Positions 27,319 through 35,998 of a stretch of DNA of 64,000 nt are shown here, one piece after another. Origin of the DNA: Klugiella xanthotipulae (GTDB lineage: Bacteria; Actinomycetota; Actinomycetes; Actinomycetales; Microbacteriaceae). The stretch covers positions 1,054,001-1,118,000 of the forward strand of contig NZ_VFPN01000001.1 in the NCBI RefSeq assembly GCF_006716695.1, read 5' to 3'. Below the pieces are notes generated by a model that saw nothing but the letters and a program-made list of their open reading frames with translations, ran no database searches and was not told where the DNA came from. The first letter of the stretch is position 1. The number at the start of each line of letters is the position of its first letter. Both the position numbers and the translations under genes were made by a program.

Positions 27319-27355
27319 AGCCGCGGGTGCCTCCCCCCAGAGGGCACCCGCGGCT
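27319..27355 (+). terminator. Hairpin terminator after the SCO7613-like gene
   Basis: 12-bp perfect stem (27320-27331 with 27343-27354), extended by an outer A-T pair, with an 11-nt loop, 55 nt downstream of the stop. Confidence 0.85.
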
Positions 27356-27360
27356 GGAAT

Positions 27361-27985
27361 GTGGGGGCGGGGCATCCGCTACGCAGCCTTCCACGCCCGT
27401 ATCGCTGATGCTCCCGCCGGAGGATAACACCCCCGCAGATAGTGCGACCGAGTTACCCTGGCTGAACCGGAGGAAGAGAAAATATGTGAGCCGGGCCCCT
27501 AGACACACACAATGCGCCCGTTCTTCAGGTCATCCGGCCGAACTCGTCTCGAGCCCCGCTTCGTTAACAAACATACCATGCACCCAGCTAACTTCACAGC
27601 CAACGAGGCATGGTTGGATGTTTTATCACTGCCGGACGGTGAATTTGACCAATTTACCAGCGATTACCACCACTTCCCTTGGCTGGATTTTTGCGATACA
27701 CTAGATACCGACCACATAGTCAGATTTTGATCTGATCAACCGGTCCACAAACGTGATTTCCTGCCCCAAACTGGAAATCACCATTGAGAGTGTGCCCTGG
27801 GGCGCTTCTGCGCCGAACATCACAGAAGGTTTCCCCAACGACATCCCCTGTCGGGTCACGCTCTCAAAATCCCTAAAATACAACTGAGCGGTTGTGATGC
27901 ACCACTCGGTTTCCCCACGGTCGTGGGAGGAAGATGTTGGCTCTCTTTCTCCCACGACCGATTCCCTTAACGGGGCCTCGGCCTC
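27361..27985. other. AT-richer intergenic region before the AfsA-like gene
   Basis: About 620 bp with lower GC than the surroundings, especially 27560-27900. Two short frames are open, + 27578-27730 (50 aa, MHPANFTANEAWLD...) and - 27955-27701 (84 aa). Neither has a ribosome site, recognisable fold or GC-rich third positions. I see no tRNA or IS end. It is probably acquired or decayed DNA next to the signalling pair. Confidence 0.5.
27918..27960 (-). terminator. Long-loop hairpin downstream of the AfsA-like gene
   Basis: Perfect 12-bp inverted repeat (27918-27929 with 27949-27960) with a 19-nt loop, 26 nt after the stop of the minus-strand AfsA-like gene. Position suggests a terminator, although no U-tract is present. 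Confidence 0.6.
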
Positions 27986-28906
27986 CTAGGTTGCCAGTTC
28001 GTACTGCTCGGCCGCGAGGGAGACACGAGCTCCCGCAGGATTACAGATACACTCGGCGACCACCACATCCCGCTGAGTGAAGGTGATGGTGAGCGAGTCG
28101 GCACCCGACTCCACGATGGTGGCCTCAATCCCCGGGGAGAATTCGGCAAACGAGGTGAATTGCAGCGAGAGATCAATCAGCTCACGATCGGGGAAAACCT
28201 GCTCATAGAAGCGGTTGGAGGCATCCACGAAGGCAAGACCGGGTACATGGTCAGTGAGGTGGTCAAAAATAAAAGGATCGCGAACATTCATCCCAACCAG
28301 GCACGGTTCTACCCGATGCTCGGCCATACCCCACAGCAGGTCACGTCGATATTCGGCGTCGGCGAGGCCAGCCGCACTCAAAGCCCTGCGGCGCACGGCT
28401 CGATACTGGCTCGGCGTCAGGCAGCGAAAGACCCCGCCGCCCGAGGCCACCTGCTCGCCAGTGGGAAGTTTCAATACCATGTCGAGGGCAAGGGAGGTGG
28501 TGCGCCCGTTGCGGACGCCGTGATCGACAATCGCAACGGCCACCACCAGATCAAGGGACGACCACGGCTCCAGCTGAGGGGAGGTTCCCGCGGACCACCG
28601 AATCCACGCGTCATCCATAATAAATGCGTTATCGTAGGGCACCTCAAAACCCACGTGGGCGACAGATAGGCCCAATTGACGCACGGCCTCCAGGGCCAGA
28701 ATGAGGGGCACGTGGCCCCTCCGGTCGACCACACGAGAGTGGCCGGGTGGGAACTGTACTCCACATTCCCAGGAGCCGGAACCGTGCCGTGAGACACTGG
28801 TTACCAGAACCTCTGAGTTTGCCCGCTTGTGGACAAGACGACGATCGACAAGTCTGTTAAACGCGGGGTGCGCTGGCGCTTGGGCCAGGGGGGTTTCGGA
28901 ATCCAT
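27986..28906 (-). CDS. AfsA-family gamma-butyrolactone (A-factor type) biosynthesis protein
   Basis: 306 aa. AfsA-type enzymes join a beta-keto acyl chain to dihydroxyacetone phosphate, the first step in making gamma-butyrolactone signals. Two hot-dog modules are seen. The first opens with LVHKRANSEVLVTS, the family hallmark, and continues HVPLILALEAVRQLG. The second contains DHLTDHVPGLAFVDASNRF, matching the conserved DHPTDHVPGM-type segment. It is divergent from a GBL-receptor-type TetR gene with only about 55 bp between, as scbA/scbR are in Streptomyces. No ketoreductase for later steps is nearby. No ribosome site precedes ATG 28906, so translation may be leaderless. Confidence 0.87.
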   Translation of the reverse strand: MDSETPLAQAPAHPAFNRLVDRRLVHKRANSEVLVTSVSRHGSGSWECGVQFPPGHSRVVDRRGHVPLILALEAVRQLGLSVAHVGFEVPYDNAFIMDDAWIRWSAGTSPQLEPWSSLDLVVAVAIVDHGVRNGRTTSLALDMVLKLPTGEQVASGGGVFRCLTPSQYRAVRRRALSAAGLADAEYRRDLLWGMAEHRVEPCLVGMNVRDPFIFDHLTDHVPGLAFVDASNRFYEQVFPDRELIDLSLQFTSFAEFSPGIEATIVESGADSLTITFTQRDVVVAECICNPAGARVSLAAEQYELAT

Positions 28907-28961
28907 ACAATATTTTTACATACTTTGCGGCTAGTCAAATTAATTTAAGGTGAAAACGGCA
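28907..28961. promoter_or_regulatory. Divergent promoter region of the GBL synthase/receptor pair
   Basis: Short AT-rich spacer. On the minus strand TTGACT (28936-28931) is a possible -35 for the synthase. A 10-bp palindrome AAATTAATTT lies at 28937-28946, and ACATACTTTGCGGCTAGT at 28918-28935 loosely resembles one half of an autoregulator-response element. A clear two-sided ArpA-type operator is not visible. Confidence 0.45.
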
Positions 28962-29660
28962 ATGAAAAGAATCGAGCAACGCGAGCGAACCAAGGCGGCC
29001 CTGTTAGATGCCGCCGCGGAAGAGTTCGAGGCCCGCGGGTACATCGGCACGGTATTGAGTACCATATCCGACCGTCTGGGACTGACAAAGGGCTCTCTGT
29101 ACTTCTACTTTCCCACCAAAGCGGAGCTCGCGGCGGCCGTCGTCGCCTCCTACTTTGAGGCGTGGGAGCCGCTCATCCGGGAGTCACGCAAAGAGCACCG
29201 CTCGGGCCTTGCCGCACTCATCTGGCTCTCCTACCGGGTGGCTGATCAGTATCGGGACAACATCCGCATCCGGGCTGCGGCACGCCTGGTTCGCGAACGC
29301 GAATTGATTGATGCGCCCCTGCCCGAACCCTACGTGGACTGGATCTCCAACGTACAAATTTTCCTGCGCGAGGCCCAGGAGAATGGTGAGGTGGCGGCCG
29401 ACCTCCCCATCGAGTCCCTCGCCTGGCAGATCACCGCCACGTTCTTCGGAAACCAACAGATCTCCAACGACCTCAACAACCGCCAGGATCTGCGCCAGCG
29501 AGTTGACGACATGTGGTTCTTCTTCCTCCGGGCCCTCAGCCCCAAGAACGTTCCGGCCACACCGCACGTTTCCGCCACCACCATCGCGGCAGCCACGGCC
29601 GCAGACAGCATCACACCCTCCACAATCATCGCCGCCACCTCCGACACCACCGGGGCGTAG
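28962..29660 (+). CDS. TetR-family gamma-butyrolactone receptor (ArpA/ScbR-like)
   Basis: 232 aa from ATG 28962; GTG 28950 is an alternative start. The HTH (ALLDAAAEEFEARGYIGTVLSTISDRLGLTKGSLYFYFPTKAEL) is of the ArpA/ScbR kind. The ligand domain carries ARLVRERELIDAPLPEPY followed by a Trp, closely resembling the ScbR/CprB stretch whose Trp contacts the butyrolactone. Helix FGNQQISNDLNNRQDLRQRVDDMW continues the match. An Ala/Thr-rich tail of about 40 residues is unusual. It is divergent from the AfsA-like synthase, so it probably represses it and releases on signal binding. Confidence 0.85.
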   Translation: MKRIEQRERTKAALLDAAAEEFEARGYIGTVLSTISDRLGLTKGSLYFYFPTKAELAAAVVASYFEAWEPLIRESRKEHRSGLAALIWLSYRVADQYRDNIRIRAAARLVRERELIDAPLPEPYVDWISNVQIFLREAQENGEVAADLPIESLAWQITATFFGNQQISNDLNNRQDLRQRVDDMWFFFLRALSPKNVPATPHVSATTIAAATAADSITPSTIIAATSDTTGA

Positions 29661-29704
29661 GCGGGCAGTCGGCACGGAACGAGGGGGCGTTCCAGTGCCA
29701 CACA

Positions 29705-29754
29705 CCAACGGCGTGAGCCCGAGAGTCGCACTCTCTGGAAACTCACGCCGTTGG
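29705..29754. terminator. Bidirectional terminator with nested hairpin
   Basis: 13-bp perfect outer stem (29705-29717 with 29742-29754) enclosing a second stem GAGAGT-cgc-ACTCTC (29721-29735). It sits between the convergent receptor and sugar-permease genes and can serve both. Confidence 0.85.
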
Positions 29755-29768
29755 CATAGGTGGCGGGG

Positions 29769-30698
29769 CTAGCTCTTAACCGACCCACTCATCAGACCAC
29801 CAATAAAGTACTTACCCAGGATGATGTACACCAGCAGCGTCGGCAGCGAGGCAATCAACGCCCCCGCCATCGCCGAACCATAGTTCGCCAATTGGGCCCC
29901 CTGAGCGAGGTTGTTCAGGGCGAGAGAGACCGGGCCGCCCGAGGTATCCGACAGAAACATCGCAAACAGGAAATCGTTCCACGCGCTCGTAAACTGCCAG
30001 ATGATCGTCACGACAAAGCCGGGCAAGGATAGGGGCAAGACGATTGACGCATAGGTGCGCAGCATCCCGGCCCCATCCACCCGTGAGGCCTCCATCAGCT
30101 CCATGGGAATACCCACGTAGTAGTTGCGGAAGATCAGCGTACAGATCGGCAAGCCGTAGATGATGTGAACGATCAACAGGGTGGAAATATTGCTGGGCAT
30201 CCCGAGCGTGGTTTTCATCTGCACGAGCGGCGTCATAATGGCCTGGTACGGGATGAACATGCCAAACAGGATGAAGGTAAATACCAGGTCAGCGTGCGGA
30301 AAACGCCAACGCGAGAGCACAAAACCGTTCATCGACCCCAGCAGGCTGGAGATGAGCGCCGCGGGAATCGCCAGCAGGAAGGTGCGACCCAGCGACGGTG
30401 CCAGAGCCGTCCAGGCGGCAGACCAGTTATCGAGGCCGGTGGGGCCACCCGGGGCGGCAGCCTCCCAGGGCCAACGCACCGGCAGCCCCCACGAGGTCGC
30501 CGGGTTGACATCGGCCGGTGGCTTGAGGCTCGTGACAATGAGCACGTAGACGGGTGTCATCACGACGATCACGAAGAGAATGAGAAAAATGTACTTCGTT
30601 GTACGGCCGAAACGACTCTTCGTGCCCACAACCGGCTGCTCGCCGGAGCCCTTCTTCTCAATTCCGCTCGTGACGGCGGGTTCCATTGTGGTGGTCAT
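29769..30698 (-). CDS. Sugar ABC transporter permease (MalG/CUT1 type)
   Basis: 309 aa with six predicted helices after a 35-residue cytoplasmic N-terminus. The EAA loop reads MELMEASRVDGAGMLRTYASIVLPLSLPG, the site that docks the ATPase. Its start overlaps the stop of the MalF-type permease by 4 nt. It is the last gene of the LacI-linked sugar operon. No ATPase gene is present, so a shared MsiK-type ATPase encoded elsewhere is expected. Confidence 0.92.
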   Translation of the reverse strand: MTTTMEPAVTSGIEKKGSGEQPVVGTKSRFGRTTKYIFLILFVIVVMTPVYVLIVTSLKPPADVNPATSWGLPVRWPWEAAAPGGPTGLDNWSAAWTALAPSLGRTFLLAIPAALISSLLGSMNGFVLSRWRFPHADLVFTFILFGMFIPYQAIMTPLVQMKTTLGMPSNISTLLIVHIIYGLPICTLIFRNYYVGIPMELMEASRVDGAGMLRTYASIVLPLSLPGFVVTIIWQFTSAWNDFLFAMFLSDTSGGPVSLALNNLAQGAQLANYGSAMAGALIASLPTLLVYIILGKYFIGGLMSGSVKS

Positions 30699-31585
30699 CG
30701 CGTTTCCTTCTCAGAGCGGTTGGTGTAGATCAGGTAGGGAATGATCAGCACGGAGGCCAGGACCAGCAGGATCGTGGCGATTGTGGCCGACTTAGCGTAA
30801 TCATTCGAGGTGAGTGTGACCCACATATACGTGGCGGGCACCTCGGTCTGATAAATCGATTTGGTGATCGACATAATGAGGTCAAACACCTTGAGTGACA
30901 TGTGGCTCACGATAATGAGCGCCGAGAGCGCCACCGGGCTGAGCTGGGGGAAGACCACGTAGCGGTACAGCTTCCACTCGCTCGCACCGTCCATGCGGGC
31001 AGCCTCGCGCAGCTCCTCCGGGATGCCGCGGAAGCCGGCCAGAAACAGGGCCATGATATAGCCGGAGAGCTGCCAGATGGCGGGCATCGCAATAGCCGCC
31101 ATCCCCCAGACGGGCTCGTTCCACCACGAGTTTTGCAGGGCACCGAGGCCCATGCTCTCGAAGATGCGGTTGAGGCCGGAGGCACGATCACCCTCCGCGC
31201 TGTTAAGCAGCCAACGCCACACCACACCCGAAGCCACAAACGAGATAGCCATCGGGAAGAGGTAGACCGAGCGGAAGATACCCTCGGCGTTGACGCCCTT
31301 GTCGAGCATCCAGGCCCAGATAAAGCCGAAAATCATGGTCCCCGCAATGAACACCACGGTGAAGACCGCGAGGTTAAGAAGGGAGTGCAGGAACCGATCC
31401 TCCGTGAGGAGTTGAATGTAGTTGTCGATGCCCACAAACTCCGTGGCGGGAGTGAGGCTGTGACGATTGGTCGTGGAAACCTGGATGTTCGCGGCAATGA
31501 GGCCGTACACGAAGATCCCCAGGATGATGATTGTGGGGGCAATCAGAAGAAGCGGAGGCCCCCAGTTTTTGATTCCCTTGCGCAC
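30695..31585 (-). CDS. Sugar ABC transporter permease (MalF/CUT1 type)
   Basis: 296 aa, six helices. The EAA loop reads EELREAARMDGASEWKLYRYVVFPQLSPV. It follows the solute-binding protein after 76 nt containing a hairpin, and overlaps the second permease (ATGA). With that partner it forms the membrane channel of an oligosaccharide importer. Confidence 0.92.
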   Translation of the reverse strand: MRKGIKNWGPPLLLIAPTIIILGIFVYGLIAANIQVSTTNRHSLTPATEFVGIDNYIQLLTEDRFLHSLLNLAVFTVVFIAGTMIFGFIWAWMLDKGVNAEGIFRSVYLFPMAISFVASGVVWRWLLNSAEGDRASGLNRIFESMGLGALQNSWWNEPVWGMAAIAMPAIWQLSGYIMALFLAGFRGIPEELREAARMDGASEWKLYRYVVFPQLSPVALSALIIVSHMSLKVFDLIMSITKSIYQTEVPATYMWVTLTSNDYAKSATIATILLVLASVLIIPYLIYTNRSEKETR

Positions 31586-31615
31586 GATACGGCTCCTTTG
31601 GGTAGCGAACAGGAA

Positions 31616-31645
31616 TGGTGGGCGAGGCCGGGGCCCCGCCCACCA
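31616..31645 (-). promoter_or_regulatory. Intercistronic hairpin between binding protein and permeases
   Basis: 9-bp perfect stem (31616-31624 with 31637-31645) with a GC-rich loop. In sugar ABC operons such hairpins often protect or end most of the transcript so that the binding protein is made in excess. Confidence 0.65.
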
Positions 31646-31661
31646 TCACGGGAGGGGGTGT

Positions 31662-32939
31662 TTAGCCGAGGGCCTTATCAGCCGCCGCGACCAGGGCGGT
31701 CACGAGAGAGTCCTGGTTGGTGTCGGTGCCAAACTTGCCCACCGCAGAGGAGATATCGGTTGACCAGGCCACGGGGGCCGCGGCACCGTGGGCGAGCGAG
31801 CTCACCACGGTGTCTTCCTTGAATGACTTCATGGCCGTCTGCTGGTAGGCGGGGTAGTCGGCCGGGTCAGCATCCGTGCGGGCCGGAATGGACCCCTTAG
31901 CCAGGTTGAACGCCTTCTGACCCTCGGCCGAGCTCACCGTGGTCAGCCAGTCCTTGGCGGCCGTCTCGTGCGGAGCGCCAACGGGCAGGGTGAAGGAGTC
32001 AGCGAGGAAGTCGAAGATCCCCTCGGTGCCGGGGGTGGCCCACGTGGTGTACTCGGTGCCATAGGTTTGGCTGGCCTGCGTGAACGCGGCCTCAGCCCAG
32101 TCACCCATAACGTTGTAGCCCGCGTTGCCGTCGATCACAATCTGCGTGGCGGCATCCCAGTCGAGACCGGCGAAGTCGCTGTTAGCGTAGCCGAGCAGCT
32201 GGCTGTACTGGTCAACCGACTTCTTCACGCCATCACTGTCCCACTTGGTGGTGCCATCCCACAGGCCCGAGTAACCCTCGGCACCCAGGTTAGCGATGAG
32301 CACGTTTTCGAAGAGCTGCATCTGGGTCCACTCGGTGCCGAGAGCCAGGGGCGTCTCGACTCCGGAATCCTTGAGCTTCTTCAGATCAACCAGCCACGCG
32401 TCAATGTCGGCGGGGGCTTTCTCGGGGTCGATACCGGCCTTCTTCAGCACCTCGGTGTTGACCCAGGTGACGTTGGCACGGTGGATGTTGCTGGGCACAG
32501 AGTAGATCTTGCCGTCAACGGTGAGCCGCTCGATCAGGTCGGCGGGGAATGCCTTATCGAGACCCTGATCGGTGTAGAAGGAGCTGAGGTCCTGCACCTG
32601 GTCGGCCGCGATGTAGTCGGAGAGCTCGGCTCCGGCGTGCGCTTGGAAGGAGTCCGGCGGGTTGTCCGCCTCCAGGCGGGATGCCAGCGCGGCCTTGGCG
32701 TTGGAGCCGGCCCCTCCGGCAACCGCGGCGTTGATGAACTCAATATCTGGGAACTGCTTGGCGAACTCGGCGGTTAGTGCATCCAGACCCACCTTCTCCG
32801 AGCCTGAGGCCCACCAGGTAAACACCTCAACCTGGTTCTTATCCGACGCCTTCTCGTCGTCACCTCCCGATGATGAGCACCCGGTCAGGACAAGCCCAAC
32901 AGCCGCGATGCCTGCGATCAGAGACAATCTTTTGCGCAT
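31662..32939 (-). CDS. Sugar ABC transporter substrate-binding lipoprotein
   Basis: 425 aa from ATG 32939, behind GGAGG. The lipoprotein signal MRKRLSLIAGIAAVGLVLTGC has a lipobox LTGC, followed by a Ser/Gly-rich linker. The mature part opens VEVFTWWASGSEKVGLDALTAEF, the typical family 1 extracellular sugar-binding fold. Trp residues such as GDWAEAAF suit carbohydrate stacking. It is the first gene of the operon; a LacI-type operator (33006-33017) lies in its leader. Confidence 0.92.
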   Translation of the reverse strand: MRKRLSLIAGIAAVGLVLTGCSSSGGDDEKASDKNQVEVFTWWASGSEKVGLDALTAEFAKQFPDIEFINAAVAGGAGSNAKAALASRLEADNPPDSFQAHAGAELSDYIAADQVQDLSSFYTDQGLDKAFPADLIERLTVDGKIYSVPSNIHRANVTWVNTEVLKKAGIDPEKAPADIDAWLVDLKKLKDSGVETPLALGTEWTQMQLFENVLIANLGAEGYSGLWDGTTKWDSDGVKKSVDQYSQLLGYANSDFAGLDWDAATQIVIDGNAGYNVMGDWAEAAFTQASQTYGTEYTTWATPGTEGIFDFLADSFTLPVGAPHETAAKDWLTTVSSAEGQKAFNLAKGSIPARTDADPADYPAYQQTAMKSFKEDTVVSSLAHGAAAPVAWSTDISSAVGKFGTDTNQDSLVTALVAAADKALG

Positions 32940-33005
32940 GGTTTTCCTCCGTTGGAAATTCAGTTGCTGTGCCGGGCAATCCCCCGGTCTGTTACATTCA
33001 AATAT

Positions 33006-33017
33006 GAAAACGTTACC
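33006..33017. promoter_or_regulatory. LacI-family operator before the sugar operon
   Basis: GAAAACGTTACC, centred on the CG typical of LacI-family operators (half-site GGTAACG). A matching copy lies upstream of the lacI-type gene itself at 34173-34184. Confidence 0.7.
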
Positions 33018-33064
33018 AAACACAAGTGACAGCTCTCACTTTGTGTGCCCTGGTGGCTAAAACG

Positions 33065-34117
33065 TTACTTTCGGCTCGGCGGGATTTCACCCGAACCCCG
33101 CGGGATGAGCGTGGTACCGAGGATCGTGTGCCGGGGCGGACCGGTGTCACCACCGATGCGGCGGAAGAGCTGCTCGGCCGCGGCCCGCCCCATCTCGGCC
33201 GGGTGCTGCGCCACGACCGTCACGCCGGGGTGCAGGGCGTCGGCGAGCTCAAAATCATCAAAGCCGACGAGCGCCGGGCGGGTATCCCACCCCGCCATCA
33301 CACGCAGAATGGCAACCGTGGAGCGGTTATTTCCCGTGAACACTGCGGTGGGCGGGTTGTCGAGGGCGAGCATCCGGGCCACTGGTGTGCGGAAATTCTC
33401 GACGCTCGGTGTGGCCGAATACACCAGTTCTGGGTCGTAGCGAATCGCGGCCGCGTCAAGAGCGTCGCGGTACCCGGCAAGGCGTTGGGCGGCCGTATGT
33501 AGTTGGCCCCTGTCGGTCACGCAGGCAATGCGACGGTGGCCGTGCCGGATGAGATGGGCCACACCGCGCGCAGCCCCGCTCCTGTCCCCGGTGAGCACCG
33601 TATCCGCCTCAATGCCGCGGGGCGGGCGGTCAACAAAAACCATGGGAGTACCCGCATCCATCTCCGCCTGAAGATAGCCGGTCTCCTCGGTGTCTGCCGG
33701 GGTGACAATGAGGCCGTCAACCCGGCGGGCACAAAACTCGAGCACGAGACGACGGGTGCGCTCAGGATCTCGGGTGGAGGAGGCGCTGAGGAGGAGTGTA
33801 TTGCGTTCCAGGCTATAGTTCTCGACGGCGTGGGTGAGGTGCGAGAAGAACGGGTCAATCACGTTCTCGATCACAAGACCGATGCTCTGAGTTGCCCCCA
33901 CTCGCAGTTGCCTGGCCGAATCATTCCGACGAAACCCCAGTTCACGAATAGCCTGAAGCACGGCCGCGGTCTTCGCATCGCTCACCCTGTTGTCTCCGTT
34001 GACCACCCGGGACACCGTGGAGAGACCCACCTTCGCCAGCGCGGCCACATCTTTCATCGTGGCCCGCGGCTGACCACGGGAGGCAGATCCTGCGGTGTGA
34101 GGGGACGTTCGAGTCAT
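33065..34117 (-). CDS. LacI-family sugar-responsive repressor
   Basis: 350 aa. The HTH is TMKDVAALAKVGLSTVSRVVNGDNRVS (about residues 20-46), preceded by a 19-residue tail. The periplasmic-binding-protein-like ligand domain follows. It lies directly upstream of the binding-protein/permease operon on the same strand. GTTACC-type operators sit before both, so it most likely represses itself and the transporter until a sugar binds. Confidence 0.92.
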   Translation of the reverse strand: MTRTSPHTAGSASRGQPRATMKDVAALAKVGLSTVSRVVNGDNRVSDAKTAAVLQAIRELGFRRNDSARQLRVGATQSIGLVIENVIDPFFSHLTHAVENYSLERNTLLLSASSTRDPERTRRLVLEFCARRVDGLIVTPADTEETGYLQAEMDAGTPMVFVDRPPRGIEADTVLTGDRSGAARGVAHLIRHGHRRIACVTDRGQLHTAAQRLAGYRDALDAAAIRYDPELVYSATPSVENFRTPVARMLALDNPPTAVFTGNNRSTVAILRVMAGWDTRPALVGFDDFELADALHPGVTVVAQHPAEMGRAAAEQLFRRIGGDTGPPRHTILGTTLIPRGSGEIPPSRK

Positions 34118-34172
34118 TGATTTTCACCCATCGAGCGTTCGCGATCTGCCCCAATGCAGCCGCGGTATCTAT

Positions 34173-34184
34173 GGGAACGTTACC
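34173..34184. promoter_or_regulatory. LacI-family operator upstream of the lacI-type gene
   Basis: GGGAACGTTACC, sharing AACGTTACC with the operator in front of the sugar-binding protein gene. It is 56 nt upstream of the repressor start, consistent with autoregulation. Confidence 0.7.
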
Positions 34185-34274
34185 AAAAAAGGGGTCACGG
34201 ATGCGAACTGCGGGGCGGGGCGGTTGTTTCTCCGGGGACTGCCACGAGGGCGCGCACAGCCGACGTAGACTGCC

Positions 34275-35231
34275 GTGGTGATATCCGAGACGAGCGCCAC
34301 CCCACCCGCTACACCCCGGTTCCGCCGGGGCAGCACGCTGGGATACACGTATTTTGCGCTTCAGGCCGCGGCCGGGGCGCTGTGGTGGCTAGCGGTTTTC
34401 TCTTCCGCGTGGGTGCGCGAGATGACCCTCGGCGGGTTGGATCCCGTTGCGCTTGCCCTCCTCGATATTCCGTTATTTGTTGCGGCTTCCGGGCTCGCTG
34501 CGGCCCGCATCCGACCGGCACGATGGGTCGTCACGCTCTGGGCAGCGCTCGTCACCGCTGGGCTGGCCTGCTACGCCACCGTTACCGGCGAAGCAAGCTG
34601 GGGGGTGCTCCTGATGCTCACCGCAACGACAGGGAGCCTGGCGGCAAGCCTCCTCGTGACCCACGGACGGCTCCCCACGGAGTGGATCTTCAACGGACCG
34701 TTTGCATTCCACACCGCACGCCCCGCCGGAACACTGCGCCACCTGGGGCGAACGGGGAGGCAGATCGTGGTGTTCTGGGGCCTCTGTCTCGGGGTGATCC
34801 CGCTACTGATCACCTTCCTGGAACGCCGCTGGGGTCTCGCCATCGCGGTACCCCTCGCCCTTACCACCGCCGGAATCGCGCTGTTCCTCATCGCAAGCGC
34901 CCTCGGGATCTGGTCTGCCGTCACCATGTCCACCCGCGGAGAGGGCACGCCGCTCCCCGCCGCGATGCCCCACCGGCTGGTCGTTGCCGGGCCGTACCGG
35001 TACGTTCGGAACCCGATGGCTGTCGCCGGCATCGCCCAGGGAGTCGCCGTGGGCCTCAGCGCCGGCTCGTGGCTCGTAGTCATCTACGCGCTGTGCGGGT
35101 CGTTGGTCTGGAACTGGGTGATCCGTCCGCGTGAGGAGGCGGACCTTGAGGCCCGGTTTGGGAATGAGTATCGTGACTATCGTGATCGTGTCTTCTGCTG
35201 GGTTCCCCGGAGCAGGTTCACGCCCGCTTGA
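34275..35231 (+). CDS. ICMT/PEMT-like membrane methyltransferase
   Basis: 318 aa with about eight helices. The C-terminal part has the SAM-binding signature of isoprenylcysteine/phospholipid methyltransferases: RLVVAGPYRYVRNPMAVAG, then RPREEADLEARFGNEYRDYRDRV. The substrate is unknown. The start is a GTG with no clear ribosome site. It is followed by an ABC-2 exporter pair and may be co-transcribed with it. Confidence 0.82.
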   Translation: MVISETSATPPATPRFRRGSTLGYTYFALQAAAGALWWLAVFSSAWVREMTLGGLDPVALALLDIPLFVAASGLAAARIRPARWVVTLWAALVTAGLACYATVTGEASWGVLLMLTATTGSLAASLLVTHGRLPTEWIFNGPFAFHTARPAGTLRHLGRTGRQIVVFWGLCLGVIPLLITFLERRWGLAIAVPLALTTAGIALFLIASALGIWSAVTMSTRGEGTPLPAAMPHRLVVAGPYRYVRNPMAVAGIAQGVAVGLSAGSWLVVIYALCGSLVWNWVIRPREEADLEARFGNEYRDYRDRVFCWVPRSRFTPA

Positions 35232-35263
35232 CAACATCGCACCGCCAGAGAATAATCCGCCAC

Positions 35264-35998
35264 ATGCTGAATAAATCCCCCGCCGTCCAGATTGGGGAGC
35301 TGACGGTGGTCCGCGGCCGCACCACCGCACTCAACGACATCACACTTGATGTGCCCGCGGGACACATCGTGGGGCTGATCGGCCCCAGCGGATGCGGCAA
35401 AACAACACTCATGCGCGCCATCGTGGGCGTGCAGCGGATCACCTCCGGTCGAATCACGGTGCTGGGCGAGGCGGCCGGGCACCGGTCACTCCGCTCGCAG
35501 ATTGGCTACGTCACCCAGGCCCCCAGCGTGTACGACGACCTCAGCGTGCGCGACAACCTCCGCTACTTTCGCCGCGTGCTCGGTGCCCCCGCGAGCGACG
35601 TTGACCGCGTCATCGCCCAGACCGGCCTCGGGCCGCAGGCCGACTCCCTCGCCGAGTCCCTCTCCGGCGGCCAGCGCAGCCGCGCCTCGCTCGCCGTTGC
35701 CCTGATGGGCTCGCCACGACTCCTGGTCCTCGACGAGCCCACCGTGGGGCTCGACCCCGTACTCCACAATGACCTGTGGGATATTTTTCACCGGCTCCGG
35801 GATGCCGGGATGAGCATCATCGTGTCGAGTCACGTCATGGACGAGGCGAGTCGCTGCGACGGCCTCGTGCTGCTGCGCGACGGCCGGATGCTGGCCAGCG
35901 GCTCCCCCGCGGCCCTGCGAGAACGCACGGGAGCGGCATCCATTGAGGAGGCCTTCATCGACCTGATCAACGAGCAGAGCACGGGAGACACACGATGA
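35264..35998 (+). CDS. ABC transporter ATP-binding protein (ABC-2 / drug-exporter type)
   Basis: 244 aa from ATG 35264; an in-frame TTG at 35228 is possible. Walker A GPSGCGKTT, signature LSGGQRSRASLAVAL, Walker B LLVLDEPTVGLD and H-loop SSHVMDEA are all intact. It ends in the ATGA overlap with its permease. The family includes DrrA/NodI-like exporters; the substrate is not inferable. Confidence 0.92.
   Translation: MLNKSPAVQIGELTVVRGRTTALNDITLDVPAGHIVGLIGPSGCGKTTLMRAIVGVQRITSGRITVLGEAAGHRSLRSQIGYVTQAPSVYDDLSVRDNLRYFRRVLGAPASDVDRVIAQTGLGPQADSLAESLSGGQRSRASLAVALMGSPRLLVLDEPTVGLDPVLHNDLWDIFHRLRDAGMSIIVSSHVMDEASRCDGLVLLRDGRMLASGSPAALRERTGAASIEEAFIDLINEQSTGDTR

Noticed and set aside
27578-27955. 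Two small open frames (50 and 84 aa) in the AT-rich spacer as genes
   Set aside because: Overlapping on opposite strands, no ribosome sites, no family resemblance and no coding-type base bias.
27986-34117. A biosynthetic (antibiotic) cluster next to the GBL pair
   Set aside because: Neighbours are a sugar transporter and housekeeping-type genes; no PKS, NRPS, terpene or tailoring genes.
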